Source: an uncultured Flavobacterium sp.
GTDB lineage: Bacteria > Bacteroidota > Bacteroidia > Flavobacteriales > Flavobacteriaceae
Assembly (NCBI RefSeq): GCF_946478785.1
Contig: NZ_CAMLDD010000029.1
Span: 5,595-69,594, forward strand
DNA: 64,000 nt
Direction of reading: 5' to 3'
In this document: positions 8,472 through 16,440 of the stretch, one piece after another
Layout: each line of letters opens with the position of its first letter
Position numbering within the stretch: the stretch's first letter is position 1
The notes under the pieces: generated by a model
Seen by the model: the letters and a program-made list of their open reading frames with translations, nothing else
What the model was told of the DNA's origin: nothing
Databases searched by the model: none
Made by a program: the position numbers and the translations under genes

Positions 8472-9386
8472 ATGAGAATTAAACTTTACCCATTTACCAC
8501 TCTATTTTTTATTATTTTACTACTTCATTCCTGTTCTTCAACGGAAGTAATCCTTAGTGATGAAAATGCAATCAAAGAATTTAATATTAGTGAGACCAAT
8601 TTCTTAGCTAGTGCTACTATTAATGAACAAACTGGTGTAATTACAAAAAGATTGCCTGAATTTGTTAACTTGAAAAACTTAAACATAGAATTGAAGCTTT
8701 CTGAAGCTGCTTCTATTTCACCTGACCCTAAAACTATTAAAGATTATTCTGCCCCTGTAAGTTTTACTATTAAATCTGAGTCCGGAGTTGACAAAGTTTA
8801 TCAGGTTAAATTAGATTATATGGATGTTAATAGATCAAGATCCTGTTCAGAAGCAAATGCCTGGAAGTGGTTTGGAGGAGATGACAGAACTGCTTCGGGT
8901 GGGTTTTTACCATACGATAGAAATGTTGGAACGGGACAATTAATTATTGTAGATAATGATTTGGTTCCGTCTAGTTTTAGTTTACATCTTAGAGAAGGCT
9001 TTAGGTATGATGAAACGGACACTAAATACAAAAAAAATGTTACATTAAAATTGCTTATAAGAGATGAAAATCTAAAACTGTTGGGATCTACTACGACCGA
9101 AGTTTCAGGTGAGTTTAGTGGGGGATTCGTTCCTTTCAATATTAAAAGCTTAAATATTTACCTTAAAGCAAATAAACAATATGTTTTTTATTGGTATTTA
9201 GTGGATGGAGAAAAATTAGGAATTGTTGCCAGTAATTCAGCATACAATGGCGACGGTTCAGGATTTTGTTTTAATTCTGGTTATAGTGCAGAATCCAGAG
9301 AAAGTAAAAACACAACATTAGAAGATTTTAATATTTGGGGTAATCACCCATGGCATTTTAATATAGAATTAGAAGGTAAAGAATAA
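8472..9386 (+). CDS. surface lipoprotein with an Ig-like (DUF5018-like) domain
   Basis: A 304-residue lipoprotein. The signal peptide ends in LHSC with the lipidated cysteine at about residue 21. Residues about 30-118 resemble the DUF5018-type Ig-like repeat of Bacteroidota surface lipoproteins: the opening AIKEFNIS, the middle KLSEAASISP, and the closing YSAPVSFTIKSESGVDKVYQV. The C-terminal 180 residues form a beta-rich domain I do not recognise, aromatic-rich near the end (WGNHPWHFNIELE). Expected location is the outer membrane; binding partner unknown. The gene stands alone and shares a terminator with the convergent HMG-CoA synthase-like gene. Confidence 0.8.
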   Translation: MRIKLYPFTTLFFIILLLHSCSSTEVILSDENAIKEFNISETNFLASATINEQTGVITKRLPEFVNLKNLNIELKLSEAASISPDPKTIKDYSAPVSFTIKSESGVDKVYQVKLDYMDVNRSRSCSEANAWKWFGGDDRTASGGFLPYDRNVGTGQLIIVDNDLVPSSFSLHLREGFRYDETDTKYKKNVTLKLLIRDENLKLLGSTTTEVSGEFSGGFVPFNIKSLNIYLKANKQYVFYWYLVDGEKLGIVASNSAYNGDGSGFCFNSGYSAESRESKNTTLEDFNIWGNHPWHFNIELEGKE

Positions 9387-9390
9387 AAAT

Positions 9391-9425
9391 AAAAACCCGA
9401 AGCAACTGAGGTACTTCGGGTTTTG
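9391..9425. terminator. bidirectional terminator
   Basis: Arms AAAACCCGAAG and CTTCGGGTTTT around a short loop, between the convergent lipoprotein and HMG-CoA synthase-like genes. Confidence 0.85.
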
Positions 9426-9449
9426 TAAATATTTAGTCCAAAGATGAGT

Positions 9450-10811
9450 TTAATCAATCCATTTATAATAACGTGCACCAATTAAATGTGGAATCTGTTT
9501 TTCTATTCGGTCTAAAATCCATTCGTTTTTAGGAGTTCGAACACTATGTTTTTGTTCTTTTTTGTGAAGGCTTTCATAGGTTTCAAAACCAATTTCAGTA
9601 CTTTCTTCCAGATTTTCAAAAAGTTTGGTTTTGGCTAAAGCCGATTGCCATTCCGGTTGAATTGTTCCTTCGAAAACTTTCGATTTTGATCCGCTTCCGT
9701 AAGCCAAAAATCCGAATTTAGTTCCAGCCACTTCTTTCTTCGTATTATAATAATGAGCCAAAGTTGATAATAATCCCATGAAAATAGAACCTGTGTAAAG
9801 GTTTCCAATTAATGACGAAGCCAATTCTGCAGGCTGTAATTTCTCGGTTACAAATTTTTTGTATTCATCCGATTTTCCAACTTCCTTGATTTTATTCTGA
9901 TACTCTGTCGGTTCTATATTTTCTGAAATGATTTTATCAGCATGATCTAAAGCATAGATCTCAGATAACATTCGGCGTCCCTGAAAAGAATAAGGCAAAT
10001 GCATGATGATACTGTTCCAGCTATTGTATAAAGTTTCACTTGTGTTTTTTAATTTTTTGAATGAAAAGTAAGCAGAACGTGTACGATCCATATAACATTG
10101 ATTTGAATATTGACCATCAAAAACCGGTTGGTCTTTATGGATTTCGATTTCGGCTTCTAAGTTGTCAAACCACGGTTCATTATTTTCGTTTTGTGTAATT
10201 GCTTCTTTTGAAATGCTTCTGTACGGTTTGAAAAAGTCAAAAACTCCTTTTGTACTTGTTGACCAAGTTTCATCAAAAGCAATAATTCTAGGGTTTGCAG
10301 TCACTAACATGGCCAAAGCTCCTGCGCCTTGCGTATATTCTCCGGTGGAGTTTAAATCATATTTGGCAAAATCAGTTGTAACCACAATTGCTTTTTTAGT
10401 CGGATTCAGTTTTACGAAATCAATACAATTTTGCAAAGCATCAACACCGCCGATACAGGCAAAAGTAAAATCGACAACATCACATTCGGCAAGTGAATCT
10501 TCTCCAAATTTCTGTTCCATCAAACTGATTAAAAAAGAACTGATGGGTTTTGAACTGTCGATCCCACTTTCAGTCCCCACATAAATCCTGCTAATTTCGT
10601 TTAGGTTTATGTTGTTCTCAAGAATTAACTTAGTCAAAGCATTGGCGCCAAAAACAACAGCATCCTGATGAACGTCCGGTAAAGTCATTTTTAGTAATCC
10701 GAGACCTTTTTCTAATTTCTCCGGTTCAATATTTCTGGCGACAGCCAAAGTTTTGATAGGTAAATGTATGTTGGCTACATCAAAAGAAATAGCATCAATT
10801 CCTGTTTTCAT
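9450..10811 (-). CDS. hydroxymethylglutaryl-CoA synthase family protein
   Basis: A 453-residue thiolase-fold enzyme of the HMG-CoA synthase family, predicted to condense acetyl-CoA with acetoacetyl-CoA for the mevalonate route. The catalytic cysteine is in DFTFACIGGVDAL, the catalytic histidine probably in IMHLPYSFQGRRM, and the C-terminal GSGSKSKVFEG is typical. A longer frame reaches 10913, but the -7 promoter element at 10877-10884 lies inside that extension and family proteins begin at MKTGIDAIS, so 10811 is the start. No other mevalonate-pathway gene is in the window. Confidence 0.9.
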   Translation of the reverse strand: MKTGIDAISFDVANIHLPIKTLAVARNIEPEKLEKGLGLLKMTLPDVHQDAVVFGANALTKLILENNINLNEISRIYVGTESGIDSSKPISSFLISLMEQKFGEDSLAECDVVDFTFACIGGVDALQNCIDFVKLNPTKKAIVVTTDFAKYDLNSTGEYTQGAGALAMLVTANPRIIAFDETWSTSTKGVFDFFKPYRSISKEAITQNENNEPWFDNLEAEIEIHKDQPVFDGQYSNQCYMDRTRSAYFSFKKLKNTSETLYNSWNSIIMHLPYSFQGRRMLSEIYALDHADKIISENIEPTEYQNKIKEVGKSDEYKKFVTEKLQPAELASSLIGNLYTGSIFMGLLSTLAHYYNTKKEVAGTKFGFLAYGSGSKSKVFEGTIQPEWQSALAKTKLFENLEESTEIGFETYESLHKKEQKHSVRTPKNEWILDRIEKQIPHLIGARYYKWID

Positions 10812-10876
10812 TCTCTTTTTTTTTGAAGCCCATAAAGGTAGAATTATACGATTAAATGGCAATTTTTTTAAAGATG

Positions 10877-10884
10877 CAAAATTA
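10877..10884 (-). promoter_or_regulatory. -7 element of the HMG-CoA synthase-like gene
   Basis: Minus strand TAATTTTGC, an exact TAnnTTTG(C) match 65 bases before the ATG at 10811. It lies within the upstream open frame and therefore rules out the longer start. Confidence 0.6.
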
Positions 10885-11050
10885 CTCTTTTCAGGCACTT
10901 TTGATGAAAACAAAGCAAAAGTTTGATTAAAATAATAATTTAGTAAACTTTTGTTATTTTTTTGTGAGTTGTATATTTTTCTTAAATGAACATCATAATT
11001 ATGTTATTGAAAATTTTTATTATAAATAAATGTATTATTTGCTTTTTTAG

Positions 11051-11072
11051 TACGTAAAAGTACGTATACGTA
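11051..11072. repeat. triple TACGTA palindrome upstream of sdhC
   Basis: Three copies of the palindrome TACGTA within 22 bases (11051-11056, 11061-11066, 11067-11072), about 60 bases before the sdh -7 element. They sit in the 362-base gap between the divergent HMG-CoA synthase-like and sdhC genes. A regulator-binding site is possible. Confidence 0.4.
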
Positions 11073-11109
11073 GTCTATTTTAAAATCATTATAAATAACA
11101 ACGAAATGG

Positions 11110-11140
11110 TTGTAGTTGATGTGTAATTGGTTTATTTTTG
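11110..11140 (+). promoter_or_regulatory. sdhCAB promoter
   Basis: TTG at 11110-11112, a 20-base spacer, then TATTTTTG at 11133-11140 followed by C. The sdhC start codon is 33 bases further on. Confidence 0.6.
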
Positions 11141-11173
11141 CTTAATTTTTTAAAACAAACTACTTAAATTCTT

Positions 11174-11839
11174 ATGGCACAATCTGCACAATTGAATTCT
11201 TCCATCTTAAAGAAAGTGGCTATGGCACTTTCGGGAATATTCTTAATTACGTTTTTAGCGCTGCATGTTACCTTAAATTTCGTTTCTATTTTTGGTGAAG
11301 ATGCCTTTAACACGGCTTCTCACTTTATGGGTTACAATCCGCTAATTCAATATGTAATGCAACCCGTTTTGGCAATCGGAGTAATTTTCCATTTCGTAAT
11401 GGGATTTGTACTATCGATTCAAAACAGAGCTGCAAGACCAATTGCTTATGCAAATTACAACGGAGCTGCAAATGCTTCATGGAGTTCCAGAAATATGATT
11501 ATTTCAGGATTGGTTATTTTAGCTTTCTTAGGATTACATTTTTATGACTTCTGGTATCCTGAAGTTGCCTACAAATATATTGCAGGTACAGAACCTGATG
11601 CTACAAGGTACTATGGAGAGTTAGTCCATAAATTTCATGATCCGATTCGTACAGGAATATACTGTATTTCTTTTGTGCTTTTAGGATTTCACCTTTGGCA
11701 CGGATTCGGTTCATCTCTTCAGTCTATGGGGATGCACAACAAATATTCAAGATTTTTGGCAAAAGTTGGTTATTGGTTCGCAATTGTAGTTCCGGCACTT
11801 TTCGTGATTATCGCATTATTTCATCATTTCAATAATTAA
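11174..11839 (+). CDS. sdhC: succinate dehydrogenase cytochrome b subunit (b558 family)
   Basis: A 221-residue inner-membrane anchor of succinate:quinone oxidoreductase. Five hydrophobic helices are visible, beginning at [23 protein letters not shown]. Histidines suited to axial haem ligation occur in [19 protein letters not shown] and GFHLWHGF, consistent with the single-subunit di-haem b558 type found in Bacteroidota rather than the SdhC/SdhD pair. It passes electrons from SdhB to menaquinone. It is the first gene of sdhCAB; sdhA starts 11 bases after its stop. Confidence 0.95.
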   Translation: MAQSAQLNSSILKKVAMALSGIFLITFLALHVTLNFVSIFGEDAFNTASHFMGYNPLIQYVMQPVLAIGVIFHFVMGFVLSIQNRAARPIAYANYNGAANASWSSRNMIISGLVILAFLGLHFYDFWYPEVAYKYIAGTEPDATRYYGELVHKFHDPIRTGIYCISFVLLGFHLWHGFGSSLQSMGMHNKYSRFLAKVGYWFAIVVPALFVIIALFHHFNN

Positions 11840-11850
11840 TATCAATTATA

Positions 11851-13851
11851 ATGGCATTAGATTCAAAAATTCCAAATGGTCCTATAGCGGACAAATGGAC
11901 AAATTATAAAGATCATATTAATTTAGTAAATCCGGCTAACAAACGTAATTTAGATATTATCGTTGTTGGTACAGGTTTGGCTGGAGGTTCTGCAGCGGCA
12001 ACTTTGGCTGAGTTAGGATATAACGTAAAAGCATTTTGTTTTCAGGATTCACCTCGTCGTGCGCACTCTATTGCGGCACAAGGTGGTATCAATGCAGCAA
12101 AAAATTATAAAGGAGATGGTGACTCCGTTTACAGATTGTTCTACGATACTGTAAAAGGGGGTGACTACCGTGCACGTGAGGCAAACGTTCACCGTTTGGC
12201 TGAAGTTTCGGCAAACATTATCGACCAGTGTGTGGCTCAAGGGGTGCCATTGGCTCGTGAATATGGCGGACTTTTGGATAACCGTTCTTTTGGAGGGACT
12301 TTGGTTTCCCGTACATTTTATGCACAAGGGCAAACCGGACAGCAATTATTGTTAGGAGCTTATTCTGCAATGAATCGTCAGATTGGCCGTGGAAAAGTAA
12401 AAATGTACAACCGTCACGAAATGCTTGATTTAGTAATCGTAAACGGAAAAGCGAGAGGTATTATCGCTCGTAACTTAATTACAGGAGAAATAGAAAGACA
12501 TTCTGCTCACGCGGTAGTTATTGGTTCAGGAGGATACGGAAACGTATTTTTCCTTTCGACTAACGCTATGGGAAGTAACGCAACAGCAGCCTGGAAAATA
12601 CATAAAAAAGGAGCGTTTTTCGCAAATCCTTGTTACACACAAATTCACCCAACCTGTATTCCGGTTTCAGGAGATCACCAGTCAAAACTGACTTTGATGT
12701 CTGAATCTCTACGTAATGACGGTCGTATTTGGGTACCAGCAAAATTAGAAGATGCACAGGCAATTCGTGAAGGAAAGAAAAAAGCAACAGATTTATCTGA
12801 AACCGAAAGAGATTATTTCTTAGAAAGAAGATATCCTGCTTTTGGTAACCTCGTACCTCGTGATGTTGCATCACGTGCTGCAAAAGAAAGATGTGATGCC
12901 GGTTTTGGAGTTAACAAGACAGGTGAAGCAGTTTATCTTGATTTTGCTGCCGCTATCGAACGTTATGGAAAAGAAGCGGCTTATGTAAAAGGTTTGGATG
13001 CTAATGATACAACATTAGTTACTAAATTAGGAGCTGACATCGTAAAAAGCAAATACGGAAACTTATTCCAAATGTATTACAAAATCGTGGATGAGAATCC
13101 ATATACTACACCAATGATGATTTACCCTGCGGTTCACTACACAATGGGTGGAACATGGGTTGATTATAATTTAATGACTACCATTCCGGGATGTTTCTCG
13201 ATTGGAGAATCTAACTTCTCAGACCACGGAGCAAACAGACTTGGAGCTTCTGCTTTGATGCAAGGTTTGGCTGATGGATATTTTGTTCTTCCTTATACTA
13301 TCGGAGATTATTTGGCTCCGGATATTAAAATGGGACCAATTTCTACAGATTTACCGGAATTCGTAGCAGCAGAGAAAGAAGTAAAAGATCAAATCGACAG
13401 GTTTATCAATAATAAAGGAACACATTCTGTAGATTATTTCCATAAGAAATTAGGGAAAATCATGTGGGATAAAGTAGGAATGGCTCGTAACGAAAAAGGA
13501 TTAAACGAAGCTATTGTAGAAATTGCTGCTTTACGCGAAGAGTTTTACAGAGACGTAAAAGTTCCTGGAAGCGCTGACGGATTTAATCAGGAATTAGAGA
13601 AGGCGACTCGTGTTGCCGATTTCTTAGAACTAGGAGAATTGTTTGCAAAAGATGCTTTACACCGTAACGAATCTTGTGGAGGTCACTTCCGTGAAGAATA
13701 CCAGACAGAAGAAGGAGAAGCACTTCGTGATGACGAAAACTTTGCATACGTAGCAGCTTGGGAATACAAAGGAAAACCAAGTGATGCCGTATTACACAAA
13801 GAACCTCTGGTTTACGAAAACATTAAATTAGTTCAAAGAAGTTATAAATAG
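11851..13851 (+). CDS. sdhA: succinate dehydrogenase flavoprotein subunit
   Basis: A 666-residue flavoprotein carrying covalent FAD, oxidising succinate to fumarate on the cytoplasmic face of the membrane. The dinucleotide-binding motif is [19 protein letters not shown] near residue 38. [20 protein letters not shown] includes the FAD-linked histidine region, HPTCIP and [11 protein letters not shown] lie in the catalytic and capping regions, and [20 protein letters not shown] is the conserved C-terminal FAD-site block. The length (660-670) is that of the Bacteroidota b558-type enzyme. It is in sdhCAB, 75 bases before sdhB. Confidence 0.97.
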   Translation: MALDSKIPNGPIADKWTNYKDHINLVNPANKRNLDIIVVGTGLAGGSAAATLAELGYNVKAFCFQDSPRRAHSIAAQGGINAAKNYKGDGDSVYRLFYDTVKGGDYRAREANVHRLAEVSANIIDQCVAQGVPLAREYGGLLDNRSFGGTLVSRTFYAQGQTGQQLLLGAYSAMNRQIGRGKVKMYNRHEMLDLVIVNGKARGIIARNLITGEIERHSAHAVVIGSGGYGNVFFLSTNAMGSNATAAWKIHKKGAFFANPCYTQIHPTCIPVSGDHQSKLTLMSESLRNDGRIWVPAKLEDAQAIREGKKKATDLSETERDYFLERRYPAFGNLVPRDVASRAAKERCDAGFGVNKTGEAVYLDFAAAIERYGKEAAYVKGLDANDTTLVTKLGADIVKSKYGNLFQMYYKIVDENPYTTPMMIYPAVHYTMGGTWVDYNLMTTIPGCFSIGESNFSDHGANRLGASALMQGLADGYFVLPYTIGDYLAPDIKMGPISTDLPEFVAAEKEVKDQIDRFINNKGTHSVDYFHKKLGKIMWDKVGMARNEKGLNEAIVEIAALREEFYRDVKVPGSADGFNQELEKATRVADFLELGELFAKDALHRNESCGGHFREEYQTEEGEALRDDENFAYVAAWEYKGKPSDAVLHKEPLVYENIKLVQRSYK

Positions 13852-13855
13852 TAAT

Positions 13856-13880
13856 TAGTCCAAAGTCCCTAGTCCAAAGT
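13856..13880. repeat. short direct repeat between sdhA and sdhB
   Basis: TAGTCCAAAGT occurs at 13856-13866 and again at 13870-13880 in the 75-base intercistronic gap. A related TAGTCCAAAG occurs after the terminator at 9434. The role is unknown. Confidence 0.5.
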
Positions 13881-13926
13881 TACAGGCTTTAGACATTCGA
13901 CTTTATGACTTTCAAACTAAAAAAGT

Positions 13927-14673
13927 ATGAAACTTACATTAAAAATATGGCGTCAGAAAAACGCCCAGGATAAAGGGGGAATTGTTGATTACCCAATCGA
14001 CGGAATCGAACCGGATATGTCTTTCCTTGAAATGCTTGACGTTCTTAACGAAGGGCTAATCAACAAAGGGGAAGAGCCAGTAGCATTTGATCATGATTGT
14101 CGTGAAGGAATCTGCGGAATGTGTTCTTTATTTATCAACGGAGAAGCACACGGACCAGACAGAGGCGTAACGACTTGTCAATTACACATGCGTATGTTTA
14201 AAGATGGTGACACGATTTTTATCGAGCCATTTAGAGCAAAAGCTTTCCCGGTAATTAAAGATTTAGTGGTTGACAGAAGTTCTTTTGACAGAATTCAACA
14301 CGCAGGAGGATTTATCTCGGTAAATACTTCAGGAAATACAATTGATGCCAATACAATTCCGATTAACAAAGATGATGCAGATAAATCATTTGATGCAGCA
14401 GCTTGTATTGGTTGTGGAGCTTGTGTGGCAACTTGTAAAAACTCATCGGCAATGCTGTTTGTTGGTGCAAAAGTATCTCAATATGCTTTGTTGCCACAAG
14501 GTAAAGTTGAAGCTACAGAACGGGTATTAAATATGGTTCACCAAATGGATTTAGAAGGTTTTGGTAACTGTACCAACACCGGAGCTTGTGAAGTAGAATG
14601 CCCTAAAGGAATTTCTCTTGAAAATATTGCACGTATGAACCGTGAATATTTGGCAGCAAGCTTAAAAGGATAA
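13927..14673 (+). CDS. sdhB: succinate dehydrogenase iron-sulfur subunit
   Basis: A 248-residue iron-sulfur protein linking the FAD in SdhA to the haems in SdhC. The N-terminal [2Fe-2S] ferredoxin domain shows [10 protein letters not shown] and a later cysteine in TTCQLH. The C-terminal domain shows [13 protein letters not shown] for the [4Fe-4S] cluster, and the remaining cysteines ([17 protein letters not shown]) complete the further clusters. Length and cysteine pattern are those of the b558-type enzyme. It is the last gene of the operon, followed by a strong terminator. Confidence 0.96.
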   Translation: MKLTLKIWRQKNAQDKGGIVDYPIDGIEPDMSFLEMLDVLNEGLINKGEEPVAFDHDCREGICGMCSLFINGEAHGPDRGVTTCQLHMRMFKDGDTIFIEPFRAKAFPVIKDLVVDRSSFDRIQHAGGFISVNTSGNTIDANTIPINKDDADKSFDAAACIGCGACVATCKNSSAMLFVGAKVSQYALLPQGKVEATERVLNMVHQMDLEGFGNCTNTGACEVECPKGISLENIARMNREYLAASLKG

Positions 14674-14706
14674 ATTCAATTTGTCATTTAGACTTATGAT
14701 ATAAAA

Positions 14707-14735
14707 GCGTCCCGAGAAATCGGGACTTTTTTTTT
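14707..14735 (+). terminator. sdhCAB terminator
   Basis: GTCCCGA / TCGGGAC with a GAAA loop followed by nine T residues, 36 bases after the sdhB stop. Confidence 0.9.
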
Positions 14736-14909
14736 GCATACATTTTGTTTAACAGAATTGAAGATGAATAACTCGTTGATGTGTATCATTTTTTTATTGG
14801 AACAATAGGCAGTTAATTAATAAATTTTGTCACGTAAAGTGTTGATTAATAACCCGTTACTAAGAGTGTTTTTTTAATAGAATTTTCTTAATAATTTATT
14901 GCATTATTC

Positions 14910-14917
14910 TATATTTG
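14910..14917 (+). promoter_or_regulatory. -7 element (TATATTTG)
   Basis: TATATTTGCACC, an exact TAnnTTTG(C) match 33 bases before the ATG at 14951. The remaining 277 bases after sdhB hold only the terminator. Confidence 0.6.
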
Positions 14918-14950
14918 CACCTTTATAAATTAATGTAAAATCGTATAAAA

Positions 14951-15658
14951 ATGAAAAGAATAAATGTACTATTGATTCTATTGGTTTTGTTTATTGCTCC
15001 TTTAGCACACTCACAAATAATATTCAGGTTTGGGCTAGGAGAACAAGAAGCAAATGGAATCGTATTTAAGAAAGATAAACAGCAGATAAGTGGAGAAGTA
15101 AATTTTCCAAAATTTAAGGATAAAAAAGTCAAAATTAAAGTGGATGGAAAGAATCAGAAATTAGTAAGTGCAGATATTGATTCTATTCAGATTTTTGATA
15201 TTAGTAAGAAGCAGGTTTATACTTTTGTGAGAACAAAAACCAAACGTTATAAGTCAAAAGGGACAGAGTTTAAAGTTATTGATGAAGGTTGGATTTGTTT
15301 AATAAAAAAAGGTAAGACTTCACTTTATCTTGGTGGTTTGGAATACGGAATAAAAAAAGATTCGATGAGGGTTGTTACACACGATTTTAATTATTATTTA
15401 AAAAAGAAAACGGATGATTTTCCTATTTTGGTTTCAACGGCCGTAAATGGTGGAGGTATAGGTTTTAATGTTTTTTTCAAGGAATATGGTCAATATTATT
15501 TTAGTGACAACCCAGTTATAGTAGAAAAAATTAAAAATAAAGAATATAAATATGAAGATATTCAAAAGGTAGTTGATTATTACAATAGACAGAACAGTGC
15601 TGTTAAAAAACCTAAGAGTGATACTCAAACTACTACTACTAAAAAGAAGAAAAAGTAA
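14951..15658 (+). CDS. exported protein, unknown, lysine-rich tail
   Basis: A 235-residue protein with a clear signal peptide (MKRINVLLILLVLFIAPLAH, cleavage near SQ) and so exported. The mature part is beta-rich, with alternating short hydrophobic and charged stretches around VDGKNQKLVSADIDSIQIFD, and resembles the exported DUF-type proteins next to TonB-linked loci in flavobacteria. I cannot assign a family. The C-terminus is low-complexity (TQTTTTKKKKK). It has its own promoter and lies 147 bases before another exported protein in the same direction. Confidence 0.75.
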   Translation: MKRINVLLILLVLFIAPLAHSQIIFRFGLGEQEANGIVFKKDKQQISGEVNFPKFKDKKVKIKVDGKNQKLVSADIDSIQIFDISKKQVYTFVRTKTKRYKSKGTEFKVIDEGWICLIKKGKTSLYLGGLEYGIKKDSMRVVTHDFNYYLKKKTDDFPILVSTAVNGGGIGFNVFFKEYGQYYFSDNPVIVEKIKNKEYKYEDIQKVVDYYNRQNSAVKKPKSDTQTTTTKKKKK

Positions 15659-15781
15659 ACTTAAATTTTAGAAATCAGTTAATCTCCGCAATGGCAGGAT
15701 AGTATAACATAAAATACAATACAAGCCAAATAATTTTGTGACTTGTTTAATAAAGATGTTTATTTAAGTATATATGTTCAA

Positions 15782-15789
15782 TAATTTTG
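15782..15789 (+). promoter_or_regulatory. -7 element (TAATTTTG)
   Basis: TAATTTTG, 16 bases before the ATG at 15806. A second TAATTTTG lies about 50 bases further upstream. Confidence 0.4.
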
Positions 15790-15805
15790 ATAAGTTAAAT
15801 TAAAA

Positions 15806-16351
15806 ATGAAAAAAATAATAATTTTATGTTTTTTGTTATTTACTGGGAATCTATTTTCACAAGCTTGGGATGATGTCTTTGATTCTAAATATTCTGTTGG
15901 AGTTTCATTTCAGGAGAAAGGGATGGGTGCAGAAATTGGTTATGATAATGGAATTTCTGACTATTTGTCCGTTGGATGTGTTTTCGGTTATGTGTTTCAA
16001 ACAGATGAATTGCCAGCCATATATGATGATTGGGGACAAAACATTAATGACGGTAATAATGTTGATAGTTTTGAAAAAATTAATATGGCATTTTCCTTAG
16101 ATCTACATCTAACGCCATTTTTTAAAATGGATGGAGAATCTATTGATATGTATGTGGGAGCATCTGGTGGAATTAATGGTGTCGGAACAGAAGCAGGGTT
16201 TAAGTATTTTTTCACGGAAAATCTAGGGCTGTATTTAAAAGGATATTACCCAATTATAGCTGATAAATTTTTTGTAGATAAATCTCATAAAAAGTATTAT
16301 GATTTTTACCTCCAGCCTACTGCAAGTGTAGGAATCTCTTTTACTTTATAG
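15806..16351 (+). CDS. outer-membrane beta-barrel-like protein, unknown
   Basis: A 181-residue protein with a signal peptide (MKKIIILCFLLFTGNLFSQA). The mature part has alternating hydrophobic/polar strands and ends in an aromatic-rich strand followed by GISFTL, as small 8-stranded outer-membrane barrels do. Glycine-rich turns (YVGASGGINGVGTEAGF) support this. No enzymatic motif is visible. It ends at a terminator shared with the convergent GH20 gene. Confidence 0.7.
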   Translation: MKKIIILCFLLFTGNLFSQAWDDVFDSKYSVGVSFQEKGMGAEIGYDNGISDYLSVGCVFGYVFQTDELPAIYDDWGQNINDGNNVDSFEKINMAFSLDLHLTPFFKMDGESIDMYVGASGGINGVGTEAGFKYFFTENLGLYLKGYYPIIADKFFVDKSHKKYYDFYLQPTASVGISFTL

Positions 16352-16403
16352 TTTAAACTTTTGCATGAAAAGAAAGCTTGTAGATTAGCTATATGACAAA
16401 TAT

Positions 16404-16438
16404 AAACGCATTCATTAATTTTGAATGCGTTTTTTGTT
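16404..16438. terminator. bidirectional terminator
   Basis: AAACGCATTCA / TGAATGCGTTT followed by a T run, between the convergent barrel-protein and GH20 genes. Confidence 0.85.
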
Positions 16439-16440
16439 TT

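Noticed and set aside
10812..10913. Longer N-terminus for the HMG-CoA synthase-like protein
   Set aside because: The -7 promoter element at 10877-10884 lies inside it, and the extension is unlike the family N-terminus.
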